DNA of 64,000 nucleotides from Hahella sp018986435 (GTDB lineage Bacteria > Pseudomonadota > Gammaproteobacteria > Pseudomonadales > Oleiphilaceae), in NCBI RefSeq assembly GCF_050749805.1, contig NZ_CP192738.1:2232001-2296000 (forward strand), in the 5' to 3' direction. The notes below the pieces were generated by a model. That model was not told where the DNA came from. It worked only from the letters and a program-made list of their open reading frames with translations, and did not search any database. Below, piece by piece: positions 7,360-15,889 of the stretch. A program made the position numbers and the translations under genes. How positions within the stretch are numbered: position 1 is the first letter of the stretch; each line of letters opens with the position of its first letter.

Positions 7360-8389
7360 CTTGAGAAAGTTTGTTCTCAAGACCTTTCTGGCTGTATTTC
7401 TTATCTCATCAGCAGTTGTCGTCGGCGCATACTATTACGGGCGTTATTTGTTATTGCAGCCCTTGCCGGTGGCTGCCACTACCACGATTGAAGTCAAGCG
7501 CGGTGATTCTTTGCGGAAAGTCGCCGATAGGATGGCCGAGCAAGGCGTGTTGGAAAGCGCGGAATGGTTTTATTGGTACGGCCGGCTTAGCCGAAAAGAC
7601 AAGCAGCTAGTGGCTGGCGAGTATTTGCTTGAGCCTGGCAAGAATACCATTGAGCTGTTCGCCTTGCTGACTTCCGGGAATACTCTGAATTATGCGCTCA
7701 CTATCATCGAAGGCTGGAATCTGAAGGATGTGCTGCGTGAGCTGGAAAACCATCCAAAACTGGAAAAAACCATCGATACGCAAGATCCGGCTCAGCTCGC
7801 CAAATTGCTGGGCATGAACTATCCCCATGCGGAAGGTCTTCTGTTTCCTGATACCTATTTTTATAAAAAAGGGACCCGAGATGTTGATCTGCTGACTACG
7901 GCTCATCGTCGGATGGTGCGTATTCTGGAAGATGAATGGTCTCGCAAGAGCGCCTGGAGTGCGGCGGCGACTCCCTACGAAGCGTTGATACTGGCTTCGA
8001 TCGTCGAAAAAGAAACTAGCGTGGATAGTGAGCGAGGGCGTATCTCCGGGGTGTTTACTTTGCGGCTGGAGAAAGGGATGCGTCTACAGACAGACCCCAC
8101 GGTGATCTACGGCATGGGTGATAAATATGAAGGAAATCTGCGTCGCAAGGATTTGCGCGAAGCAACGGCTTACAATACCTATGTCATAAAAGGGTTGCCG
8201 CCAACACCGATTGCTATGCCTGGGCGCGCCTCCATTCATGCCGCGTTGCACCCCGAGAAGATGGGGGATCTTTATTTTGTGGCGCGAGGTGACGGTACTC
8301 ATGAATTTTCTAAAACACATGAAGCGCATGTAAGAGCAGTTAGGAAGTACCAGCTCCGTCGCAGAGAAGATTATCGCTCAACGCAGTAA
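7310..8389 (+). CDS. mltG: Endolytic peptidoglycan transglycosylase MltG
   Basis: A 359-residue inner-membrane protein of the YceG family that cleaves nascent glycan strands and so sets their length. A basic N-terminus is followed by one membrane helix (about residues 22-43), a LysM-like region (VKRGDSLRKVADRM), then the catalytic domain with Glu233 in ASIVEKETS. The TDPTVIYG and PPTPIAMPG motifs are typical. The start is a GTG inside the pabC 3' end, giving a 50-base overlap; the next start would cut into the basic tail but keep the membrane helix, so the exact start is uncertain. Confidence 0.92.
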   Translation: MSSKNSKKKSTKKSRFSLRKFVLKTFLAVFLISSAVVVGAYYYGRYLLLQPLPVAATTTIEVKRGDSLRKVADRMAEQGVLESAEWFYWYGRLSRKDKQLVAGEYLLEPGKNTIELFALLTSGNTLNYALTIIEGWNLKDVLRELENHPKLEKTIDTQDPAQLAKLLGMNYPHAEGLLFPDTYFYKKGTRDVDLLTTAHRRMVRILEDEWSRKSAWSAAATPYEALILASIVEKETSVDSERGRISGVFTLRLEKGMRLQTDPTVIYGMGDKYEGNLRRKDLREATAYNTYVIKGLPPTPIAMPGRASIHAALHPEKMGDLYFVARGDGTHEFSKTHEAHVRAVRKYQLRRREDYRSTQ

Positions 8390-8448
8390 AAGCCATCGTC
8401 GCGTGTTGGCGTGTGCCGTGTTACATTGAGTGCATAAATATAGGTTTA

Positions 8449-9093
8449 ATGGTGTCGGCATTGAATAAAGGTTTGTTTATTACGGTTGAAGGAATTGAGG
8501 GGGCTGGTAAGACTACTAATCTCAATTTCATTAAATCCTTGCTGGAGGGTGAAGGTCGTAGCGTTGTTGTGACTCGTGAGCCTGGCGGTACTCCTATGGC
8601 GGAAGAGATCAGGGATCTGTTGTTGCGGCCGCGTAACGAAAAAGTTTCTTCAACTGCGGAGTTGTTGTTGATGTTTGCGGCAAGAGTTCAGCATTTAGAA
8701 GAGAAAATTCGCCCGGCTTTGGATGCTGGTGCTTGTGTGCTAAGTGATCGCTTTACAGATGCAACCTATGCATACCAGGGAGCTGGCCGGGGTTTGGACT
8801 GGGCTATGATAGAAAGCTTGGAAAAGTTGGTGCTTGGGAATTTTGAGCCCGATCTCACTTTATTGCTATTTATTGATCCTGGTTTGGGTATGGATAGGGC
8901 GAAAAAGCGCGGTGCGTTAGATCGTTTTGAGCAGGAAAAATTGGAATTTTATAGTCGTGTCCAGCGAGGGTATATGCAGAGGGAAGAAAAGAGCCCTGAT
9001 CGGATATTGAGAGTGGATGCCACTCAGTCGCTGGACAAGGTTCAGGAAGAAATAGCTAGGCGCATCAAGCAGAAGCTGAAGGGCAGCTTTTAG
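8449..9093 (+). CDS. tmk: Thymidylate kinase
   Basis: A 214-residue kinase that phosphorylates dTMP to dTDP. The P-loop is EGIEGAGKTT, the substrate motif LSDRFTDATYAYQGAGRG follows, and the LID region is the DRAKKRGALDRFE segment. The frame is open from 8413, but the ATG at 8449 gives the normal length and N-terminus. A terminator follows directly, and holB, which usually comes next, is absent. Confidence 0.95.
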   Translation: MVSALNKGLFITVEGIEGAGKTTNLNFIKSLLEGEGRSVVVTREPGGTPMAEEIRDLLLRPRNEKVSSTAELLLMFAARVQHLEEKIRPALDAGACVLSDRFTDATYAYQGAGRGLDWAMIESLEKLVLGNFEPDLTLLLFIDPGLGMDRAKKRGALDRFEQEKLEFYSRVQRGYMQREEKSPDRILRVDATQSLDKVQEEIARRIKQKLKGSF

Positions 9094-9120
9094 GATGGTC
9101 GACTTTAGATAAAGATAAAA

Positions 9121-9144
9121 AACGCCCCGCATTTGCGGGGCGTT
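9121..9144. terminator. Bidirectional terminator between tmk and acnB
   Basis: AACGCCCCGC / GCGGGGCGTT with a short loop, preceded by A-rich and followed by T-rich sequence, can end both tmk (plus) and acnB (minus) transcripts. Confidence 0.9.
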
Positions 9145-9149
9145 TTGTT

Positions 9150-11720
9150 TTAGGCTTCCGCTTTCGCGTTAGCTGCTTTCTCGGTGTATGCATCCATCTT
9201 GTCGAAGTTCAGGTAGCGGTAAATGTCGCCAGCCATGCTGTCGATATTTTTCGCATAGTCCATGTACTCTTCAACGGAAGGGAGGCGGCCCAATACTGCC
9301 CCGACCGCCGCCAGTTCTGCGGAAGTCAGGTAGACATTAGCGCCGTCGCCCAAACGGTTGGGGAAGTTACGAGTGGATGTAGACAGTACGGTTACGCCGG
9401 GGGCTACGCGAGCCTGGTTGCCCATGCAGAGTGAGCAGCCTGGCATTTCTGTGCGCACGCCATTGCGTCCGTAAATGTTGTAGTAACCTTCTTCCATCAG
9501 CTGCGCCTGATCCATTTTGGTGGGCGGAGACATCCAGAATCGGGTTTTCAGCGCGTCTTTGTTTTGCTCCAGCAGTTTGCCGGCAGCACGGAAGTGGCCA
9601 ATATTGGTCATGCAAGAGCCGATGAAGACTTCATCAACTTTATCGCCTGCTACGTCAGACAGCTTCTTGGCGTCGTCTGGATCGTTCGGGCAGCAAACGA
9701 TAGGCTCTTTGATTTCATCCATATCGATTTCGATAACCGCTGCGTATTCGGCGTCGGAGTCAGCGCGCATCAGGCTTGGGTTGGCCAGCCATTCTTCCAT
9801 GGCTTTGGCTCGGCGCTCGATGGTGCGGACGTCTCCGTAGCCTTCAGCGATCATCCAGCGCAACATAACAATGTTGGAGCGCAGGTATTCGGCGACAGAA
9901 TCTTCAGACAGGGTGATGGTGCAGCCCGCAGCGGAACGCTCCGCCGATGCGTCGGAAAGCTCGAACGCTTGCTCGACAGTCAGGCTTTCCAGGCCTTCGA
10001 TTTCCAGTACGCGACCAGAGAAGATGTTTTTCTTCCCTTTCTTTTCAACGGTCAGCAGGCCTTGCTGAATCGCGTAATAGGGGATGGCGTGAACCAGATC
10101 GCGCAGAGTAATGCCGGACTGCATTTTGCCCTTGAAGCGAACCAGTACTGATTCAGGCATATCCAAAGGCATGACGCCAGTGGCTGCGGCGAAAGCGACC
10201 AGACCTGAACCTGCAGGGAAAGAGATGCCCATGGGGAAGCGGGTGTGAGAGTCGCCGCCGGTGCCGACAGTGTCTGGCAACAGCATGCGGTTCAGCCAGC
10301 TGTGAATGATGCCGTCGCCAGGACGCAACGCCACGCCGCCGCGGTTCATGATGAAGTCTGGCAGAGAGTGTTGCATTTCTACGTCAACCGGCTTGGGGTA
10401 AGCGGCGGTGTGACAGAATGACTGCATAACCAGGTCTGCGGAGAAGCCCAGACACGCCAGGTCTTTCAGCTCATCGCGAGTCATTGGCCCTGTGGTGTCC
10501 TGAGAGCCGACTGTTGTCATGCGAGGTTCGCAGTACTGACCGGGGCGTACGCCTTCGACGCCACAGGCTTTGCCGACCATCTTCTGTGCCAGAGTGAAGC
10601 CTTTGCCGGAATCGTTGGCGGCTTGCGGGCGGCGGAATACGTTGGATGGCTCCAGGCCCATCGCTTCGCGAGCTTTGTCGGTCAGGCCGCGGCCGATAAT
10701 CAGAGGAATACGTCCGCCTGCGCGAACTTCGTCCAGCAGAACGTCTGATTTCAGTTCGAATTCGCCGATGACTTCACCGGTTTCGTGATTCTTGACCTTG
10801 CCTTCGAAGGGCAGAATTTCGATGACGTCGCCCATGTTCATTTGGGATACGTCGCATTCAAAAGGCAGGGCTCCGGCATCTTCCATGGTGTTGAAGAAGA
10901 TAGGAGCGATTTTTCCGCCAATACAGATGCCGCCAGTGCGCTTGTTGGGCACGCCTGGCATGTCGCGGCCAATGTACCAAAGTACGGAGTTGGTGGCGGA
11001 CTTTCTGGAGGAGCCTGTGCCCACTACGTCGCCGACGAAAGCGACTTCGTGGCCTTTCTTTTTCAGTTCTTCAATCTGCTGCTCGGCATTGGTAATGCCT
11101 TCGCGAGGCATTTTGTACATCGCTTTAGCATGCAGAGGGATGTCCGGGCGCGACCATGCGTCAGGCGCAGGAGAAAGGTCGTCGGTGTTGGTTTCGCCTG
11201 TTACTTTGAAAACAGTGGCGACAATGCTCTTGGGCACTTCGGGCTTTTGCAGGAACCATTCTGCGTTGGCCCAGGAGTCCATGACTGCTTTTGCGTTGGC
11301 GTTGCCTGCGTCCGCTTTTTCTTTGATGTCGTGGAAAGTATCGAAAACCAGGAGCGTAGATTTCAGTTGTTCTGCGACAAGTTGTCCAAGAGAAGCGTCA
11401 TCCAGCAGTTCAACCAGCGTGGAGATGTTATAGCCGCCCTGCATCATGCCTAATAATTGAACGGCTTTTTCCTTGGAGATCAGGGGGGATTGGGCTTCGC
11501 CTTTAACGATGGCGGTGAGGAAGCCGGCTTTAACGTATGCCGCTTCATCTACGCCGGGGGGCACGCGATTTTCCAACAAGTCTACTAGCGTTTCTTCCTC
11601 ACCGGCTGGGGGGGCTTTCAGTAGCTCCACCAACCCTGCCATTTGCTCTGCATTAAGCGGCTTGGGTGGGACGCCTAGTTCGGCTCGTTCTTCAACGTGT
11701 TTACGATATGCTTCTAGCAC
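9150..11720 (-). CDS. acnB: Aconitate hydratase B / 2-methylisocitrate dehydratase
   Basis: An 856-residue 4Fe-4S enzyme of the citric acid cycle. It shows the AcnB order: HEAT-like N-terminus (EAYRKHVEERAELGVPPKP), swivel domain, then catalytic domain. Cluster ligands are the Cys of GSCMTNIGH and the two Cys of PGCSLCMGNQ. I set the start at the GTG at 11720 because it gives the canonical N-terminus and has a Shine-Dalgarno sequence (ATGAGGG) seven bases upstream. The frame stays open to 11798, which would add 26 residues not typical of the family. A likely promoter lies at 11814-11842. Confidence 0.95.
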   Translation of the reverse strand: MLEAYRKHVEERAELGVPPKPLNAEQMAGLVELLKAPPAGEEETLVDLLENRVPPGVDEAAYVKAGFLTAIVKGEAQSPLISKEKAVQLLGMMQGGYNISTLVELLDDASLGQLVAEQLKSTLLVFDTFHDIKEKADAGNANAKAVMDSWANAEWFLQKPEVPKSIVATVFKVTGETNTDDLSPAPDAWSRPDIPLHAKAMYKMPREGITNAEQQIEELKKKGHEVAFVGDVVGTGSSRKSATNSVLWYIGRDMPGVPNKRTGGICIGGKIAPIFFNTMEDAGALPFECDVSQMNMGDVIEILPFEGKVKNHETGEVIGEFELKSDVLLDEVRAGGRIPLIIGRGLTDKAREAMGLEPSNVFRRPQAANDSGKGFTLAQKMVGKACGVEGVRPGQYCEPRMTTVGSQDTTGPMTRDELKDLACLGFSADLVMQSFCHTAAYPKPVDVEMQHSLPDFIMNRGGVALRPGDGIIHSWLNRMLLPDTVGTGGDSHTRFPMGISFPAGSGLVAFAAATGVMPLDMPESVLVRFKGKMQSGITLRDLVHAIPYYAIQQGLLTVEKKGKKNIFSGRVLEIEGLESLTVEQAFELSDASAERSAAGCTITLSEDSVAEYLRSNIVMLRWMIAEGYGDVRTIERRAKAMEEWLANPSLMRADSDAEYAAVIEIDMDEIKEPIVCCPNDPDDAKKLSDVAGDKVDEVFIGSCMTNIGHFRAAGKLLEQNKDALKTRFWMSPPTKMDQAQLMEEGYYNIYGRNGVRTEMPGCSLCMGNQARVAPGVTVLSTSTRNFPNRLGDGANVYLTSAELAAVGAVLGRLPSVEEYMDYAKNIDSMAGDIYRYLNFDKMDAYTEKAANAKAEA

Positions 11721-11813
11721 GGTAGAACCCTCATCATTTCCTGTATCCGCCCTTATGGGGCGGTGTTTTTGATTGGGCGAGAGGTTACTTCGCTCCATAT
11801 ATAAAGACGCAAT

Positions 11814-11842
11814 ATTCTATGCCAATGATAGTGCAAAGTTAA
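11814..11842 (-). promoter_or_regulatory. Candidate acnB promoter
   Basis: On the minus strand TTAACT (11837-11842) and TAGAAT (11814-11819) are 17 bases apart. It implies a leader of about 85 bases before the GTG start at 11720. Confidence 0.5.
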
Positions 11843-12058
11843 GCAAACGCCCTATCAGCCCTGTTGATAGTCGATATAAATTTGAAAAATGTAGCCATTG
11901 GTCGTAATAAACTTTCGTGAATGTAGGAGGGTGAGCGGCTTATAGAAAATGGTGTTGTTGGTGAGTCGGGTGGGCGTGGATATGAGAGTTTCTGGTATAC
12001 TGCCCGGCTCACATTTTGATGATTAATTTTGACTTTTAGTGCGGAAACTCTAGTGGAT
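11843..12058. other. Divergent intergenic region acnB-miaE
   Basis: No coding sequence is seen. The part nearest miaE has a TATACT at 11996-12001 that could be a -10 box for miaE, but no convincing -35 box stands at the right distance. Confidence 0.4.
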
Positions 12059-12667
12059 ATGTCTGTATCGGCTCCTGAAGATATCGTTAGCTTTTTAGGC
12101 TGTGAAACGCCCGAGGCATGGTTGCATAAAGCTGCAGCGGAGCTGCCGTTATTGCTGGTGGATCATGCGCAGTGTGAGAAGAAGGCGGCCTCTTCAGCAT
12201 TGCAATTGATGTTCAGATATCCTGAGGATATTGAGTTGTCGACGCGGATGTCGAAGCTTGCGCGTGAAGAGCTGCGCCACTATGAGCAGGTAGTGAAAAT
12301 CATGCAGGGCCGAAACGTGTCTGATCGCAAGCAGACGGCGTCTCGTTATGCTTCCGCGTTGCGCGATTGCGTTCGTAAAGGCGAGCCGCACAGACTGGTG
12401 GATATGCTGATCATTGGGGCGTTTATAGAAGCGCGTTCCTGTGAGCGATTCGCTCGATTAATTCCATATTTGGATGAAGAATTGGCTGCTTTTTATCGAG
12501 GCTTGCTTGAGTCGGAAGGGCGGCATTACAGAAACTATCTGAAATTGGCCAAAGGGCGTTCACCTGTCGATATAACGGACAGGATTGCGTATGTCCGTGA
12601 GGTGGAGGCGGATTTGATTCGTTCGCCTGATTCGGAGTTTCGCTTCCATAGCGGTGTTCCCGTTTAA
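12059..12667 (+). CDS. miaE: tRNA-(ms2io6A) hydroxylase MiaE
   Basis: A 202-residue non-haem di-iron monooxygenase that hydroxylates the isopentenyl group of ms2i6A37 in tRNAs reading UNN codons. The ferritin-like helices carry the iron ligands: EELRHYEQV, EARSCERF and ESEGRHYRNY with their ExxH pairs. The frame is open from a TTG at 12029, but the ATG at 12059 is more likely. The protein is of the short type found in Pseudomonas, shorter than the Salmonella enzyme. It is convergent with lpxH. Confidence 0.9.
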   Translation: MSVSAPEDIVSFLGCETPEAWLHKAAAELPLLLVDHAQCEKKAASSALQLMFRYPEDIELSTRMSKLAREELRHYEQVVKIMQGRNVSDRKQTASRYASALRDCVRKGEPHRLVDMLIIGAFIEARSCERFARLIPYLDEELAAFYRGLLESEGRHYRNYLKLAKGRSPVDITDRIAYVREVEADLIRSPDSEFRFHSGVPV

Positions 12668-12676
12668 AGTGTTGAG

Positions 12677-12701
12677 AGCCTGACGCTGCTTGCGTCAGGC
12701 T
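12677..12701. terminator. Hairpin between miaE and lpxH
   Basis: A perfect 10-bp stem (AGCCTGACGC / GCGTCAGGCT) with a five-base loop covers the lpxH stop codon. No T-run follows on either strand, so it may act as an mRNA 3' end stabiliser and not as a true intrinsic terminator. Confidence 0.5.
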
Positions 12702-13429
12702 ATATCCTCGGCTTTCAGGTTCAGCAATTGGAAGCCATCTGCGTCCGCTCTGCCATACCAGGTTTCGTCTCCCCAGTCGCCCAGAACAATGCGCTTTACT
12801 TCCCCTTGGGGTAGGTTATAACGATGTGTGTCGGGACGATGTGTGTGACCGTGAATCAACAGCTCAATTTTATAAGTGTTGAAGGCGCTTATTACCTCGT
12901 CCGGCGCGACATCCATAATTTCTTCCGCTTTTCCTTGGTTCTTCGCCATGCTGATCTGCCGCATTTGGCGAGCCGTTAATTGGCGTTGATCCAGGGGGCG
13001 TGAAAGAAACTGCGACTGAAAGGCTGGGTTGCGAAATGTGGCGCGAGCCTTCTGGTAGGCGGCGTCCAAAGTGCAAAGCGAGTCGCCATGCATAAGTAAT
13101 GACGGGACTCCATACAGATCAAGGGAATGAGGCTCTTCCAGCAGGGTAGCGCCACATTGCTTGGCATAGGTGTCGCCAATGAGGAAGTCGCGATTGCCAT
13201 GCATGAGATAGATGCAAGTTCCGGCTTCCGCCAGTCTGTGAAGCCGTTGCGCCACCTCTACTTGCAGAGCGGTCTGCTCGTCATCGCCTACCCAGACCTC
13301 GAAGAAGTCTCCGAGTATATACAGAGCGTCTGCATTCGGAGCTATTTTGTCCAGAAAATTAAAGAAAAACCGGGTGAGTTCCGGTTTTTCCACTTCCAGA
13401 TGTAGATCGGAAATAAACAGCGTTGGCAT
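12695..13429 (-). CDS. lpxH: UDP-2,3-diacylglucosamine hydrolase LpxH
   Basis: A 244-residue calcineurin-like metallophosphoesterase that makes lipid X in lipid A synthesis, acting at the inner membrane face. The metal-binding motifs run in order: SDLHLE (DxH), GDFFEVW (GD), HGNRDFL (GNxD) and HGHTHRP. It starts three bases after the ppiB stop, so the two genes form an operon, as in other gammaproteobacteria. Presence of this enzyme shows a standard LPS pathway. Confidence 0.95.
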   Translation of the reverse strand: MPTLFISDLHLEVEKPELTRFFFNFLDKIAPNADALYILGDFFEVWVGDDEQTALQVEVAQRLHRLAEAGTCIYLMHGNRDFLIGDTYAKQCGATLLEEPHSLDLYGVPSLLMHGDSLCTLDAAYQKARATFRNPAFQSQFLSRPLDQRQLTARQMRQISMAKNQGKAEEIMDVAPDEVISAFNTYKIELLIHGHTHRPDTHRYNLPQGEVKRIVLGDWGDETWYGRADADGFQLLNLKAEDIA

Positions 13430-13432
13430 GAT

Positions 13433-13927
13433 TTATTCGACGATGGTGGCGGAAGTGATAATCACATCTTCGGCTGGAACGTCTTGGTGCGCGCCTTTAT
13501 AAGTGGTGGCGACGGATTTGATTTGATTGACGATGTCCATGCCCTCAACGACTTTGCCGAATACTGCGTAACCCCAGCCTTCAGTGGTTTCCGATGTGAA
13601 GTCCAGGAATCCGTTATCTGCGACGTTAATAAAAAATTGAGCGCTTGCTGAGTGAGGGTCCATAGTGCGGGCCATGGCGACAGCGCCTGTCATATTGCTA
13701 AGGCCGTTGTTTGCTTCGTTCTTGATTGGCTCCCGGGCCTGCTTGGGAGTAAGGCCTGGCTCAAAGCCGCCGCCCTGAATCATGAAGTTGGAGATGACGC
13801 GGTGAAAGATGGTGCCGTCATAAAAGCCGTCGCGGACATATTGCTCGAAGTTTTTCGCTGTAATAGGGGCGTTTTCGTGGTCGAGCTCGATTTTGATGTC
13901 ACCGAAGTTTGTCTGCAAAAGAATCAT
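13433..13927 (-). CDS. ppiB: Cytoplasmic peptidyl-prolyl isomerase (cyclophilin)
   Basis: A 164-residue single-domain cyclophilin without a signal peptide. The active-site segments FHRVISNFMIQGG and the MARTMDPHSASAQFFIN stretch (Gln and Phe of the pocket) are intact. A Shine-Dalgarno sequence (AAGGTAAC) precedes the ATG. It is divergent from glnS and leads into lpxH with a three-base gap. PpiA, the periplasmic form, is excluded by the missing signal peptide. Confidence 0.92.
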   Translation of the reverse strand: MILLQTNFGDIKIELDHENAPITAKNFEQYVRDGFYDGTIFHRVISNFMIQGGGFEPGLTPKQAREPIKNEANNGLSNMTGAVAMARTMDPHSASAQFFINVADNGFLDFTSETTEGWGYAVFGKVVEGMDIVNQIKSVATTYKGAHQDVPAEDVIITSATIVE

Positions 13928-14147
13928 GTAGTTACCTTTTAAGGCTTTTGAACGGTTAAAATGTCATTTTAGCCAAAAAGCAGCGACCATTTCAGTAATT
14001 TGCGCTGCGACGAAGGTAAAGTTTCCCTATAATTGCCGGTTTAATCCCTGTGCGTATAATCCAAGGGAATATTAAAAGCGAACTCTTTTGCAAGGCTGAG
14101 AATCAGCCTTAAGCGCAATAAACATTGATGGTAGAGAAAGCATTTTT

Positions 14148-15836
14148 ATGAGTGAAGGCGAGGCCATAAAGCCCAACTTTATTACCCAGATCATTGATAA
14201 AGATCTGGCGGCGAACAAGCATGGCGGCAAAGTGCATACCCGTTTTCCACCGGAGCCGAATGGATATCTCCATATCGGTCATGCGAAGTCCATTTGTCTA
14301 AACTTTGGCGTTGCTGAAACCTACGCCAACGGCCGCTGCAATCTACGCTTCGACGATACCAACCCTGAAAAAGAAAGCCAGGAATACATCGATTCGATCG
14401 CCGCTGACGTCAAGTGGCTGGGGTGTGAGTGGGAAGAGCCTGTCAGACATGCTTCCTCATACTTTGATCAGTTGTTTGAGTACGCCATTGAGCTGATTAA
14501 CAACGGCAAGGCTTATGTGTGTAGCCTGACGCCTGACGAAATGACTGCATATCGCGGCTCACTGAAAGAGCCGGGCAAACCCAGTCCCTATCGCGACAGG
14601 AGCGTTGAGGAAAACCTCGATCTGTTTCATCGCATGGCGAAAGGTGAGTTTGCGGATGGCGCCCATGTGCTGCGCGCTAAGATTGATATGGCGTCGCCCA
14701 ATATCAATATGCGCGATCCTATTTTGTATCGCATCCGTCGCGCTCACCATCATCAGACTGGTGATAAGTGGTGCGTGTACCCGATGTACGACTACACGCA
14801 TCCGATTTCGGACGCTCTGGAAGGGATAACGCATTCTCTATGCACACTGGAGTTTGAAGACCATCGCCCCCTGTATGACTGGGTGTTGGATAACATCAGT
14901 ATCGATTGCCATCCACAGCAAATTGAGTTTGCGCGCTTAAATCTCAACTATACCGTCACCAGTAAGCGTAAGCTGAAGAAGCTGGTGGACGAAAAGTATG
15001 TTGAAGGCTGGGATGATCCGCGCATGCCGACTCTGGCGGGGCTGCGTCGTCGCGGCTATACGCCTCGCTCAATTCGTAGCTTTTGCAATGCAATTGGTGT
15101 AACGCGCAGCGAAGGCGTGGTTGACGTAGCCATGCTGGAGTTCGCGATCCGTGAAGATCTGAATGAGCGGGCGCCAAGAGCAATGTGCGTGTTGCACCCA
15201 TTGAAAGTGGTGATTACCAACTATCCCGAAGGGCAAGTTGAGGAGTTGGTGGCGCCGGCGCATCCTCAAAATGAGTCCATGGGAACTCGCACTGTGCCTT
15301 TCGCGAGAGAGATTTATATTGATCAGGAGGATTTCCGGGAATCCGCCAATAAACACTTCAAGCGTTTAGTGTTAGGGAAAGAAGTGCGCTTACGTAACGC
15401 CTATGTGATTCGTTGCGATGAAGTGATCAAGAATGAAGCGGGTGAACCTATTGAACTGCGCTGTGTCTATGATGCTGACACTTTGGGTAAAGACCCGGAA
15501 GGGCGCAAAGTTAAGGGCGTTATTCACTGGGTCGCTGCGGATCAGGCGGTAGATGTGGAAGTGCGGCTTTATGACCGCCTTTTCAATCATGAAAGTCCCG
15601 ACGCCCAGAAAGAGGTGGAATTTACTGAATTTCTGAATCCAGAGTCTCTGGTTATCTTGAGTGGAGCCAAGGCGGAGGCGAGCCTGCGTCAGGCGGGTTC
15701 TGAAGTTCCATATCAGTTTGAGCGGGAAGGGTATTTTTACCTCGACCCAATCAAGGCGGCTCAGGGTGAATTGGTGTTTAATCGCACGGTCACACTTCGT
15801 GACACCTGGGCGAAAATTGAGGCGAAGGGCGAATAA
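14148..15836 (+). CDS. glnS: Glutaminyl-tRNA synthetase
   Basis: A 562-residue class I synthetase that charges tRNA-Gln. The HIGH motif is HIGHAKS at about residue 43 and the second signature is VTSKRKLKKLV (the MSK position). The RFPPEPNGYLHIGH start is diagnostic of GlnRS rather than GluRS. A perfect TATAAT at 14028-14033 lies upstream, though no good -35 box accompanies it. The next gene, cysS, starts 53 bases after its stop, so two synthetases are probably co-transcribed. Confidence 0.96.
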   Translation: MSEGEAIKPNFITQIIDKDLAANKHGGKVHTRFPPEPNGYLHIGHAKSICLNFGVAETYANGRCNLRFDDTNPEKESQEYIDSIAADVKWLGCEWEEPVRHASSYFDQLFEYAIELINNGKAYVCSLTPDEMTAYRGSLKEPGKPSPYRDRSVEENLDLFHRMAKGEFADGAHVLRAKIDMASPNINMRDPILYRIRRAHHHQTGDKWCVYPMYDYTHPISDALEGITHSLCTLEFEDHRPLYDWVLDNISIDCHPQQIEFARLNLNYTVTSKRKLKKLVDEKYVEGWDDPRMPTLAGLRRRGYTPRSIRSFCNAIGVTRSEGVVDVAMLEFAIREDLNERAPRAMCVLHPLKVVITNYPEGQVEELVAPAHPQNESMGTRTVPFAREIYIDQEDFRESANKHFKRLVLGKEVRLRNAYVIRCDEVIKNEAGEPIELRCVYDADTLGKDPEGRKVKGVIHWVAADQAVDVEVRLYDRLFNHESPDAQKEVEFTEFLNPESLVILSGAKAEASLRQAGSEVPYQFEREGYFYLDPIKAAQGELVFNRTVTLRDTWAKIEAKGE

Positions 15837-15889
15837 TTTCGCCTTTACGCCGGAAGCAACGTTAACGGTAACATTAGGACTAATAGGTC

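Noticed and set aside
10785..11453. Long ORFs antisense to acnB, also at 9564-10151
   Set aside because: They overlap conserved acnB coding sequence and have no ribosome site or recognisable protein features.
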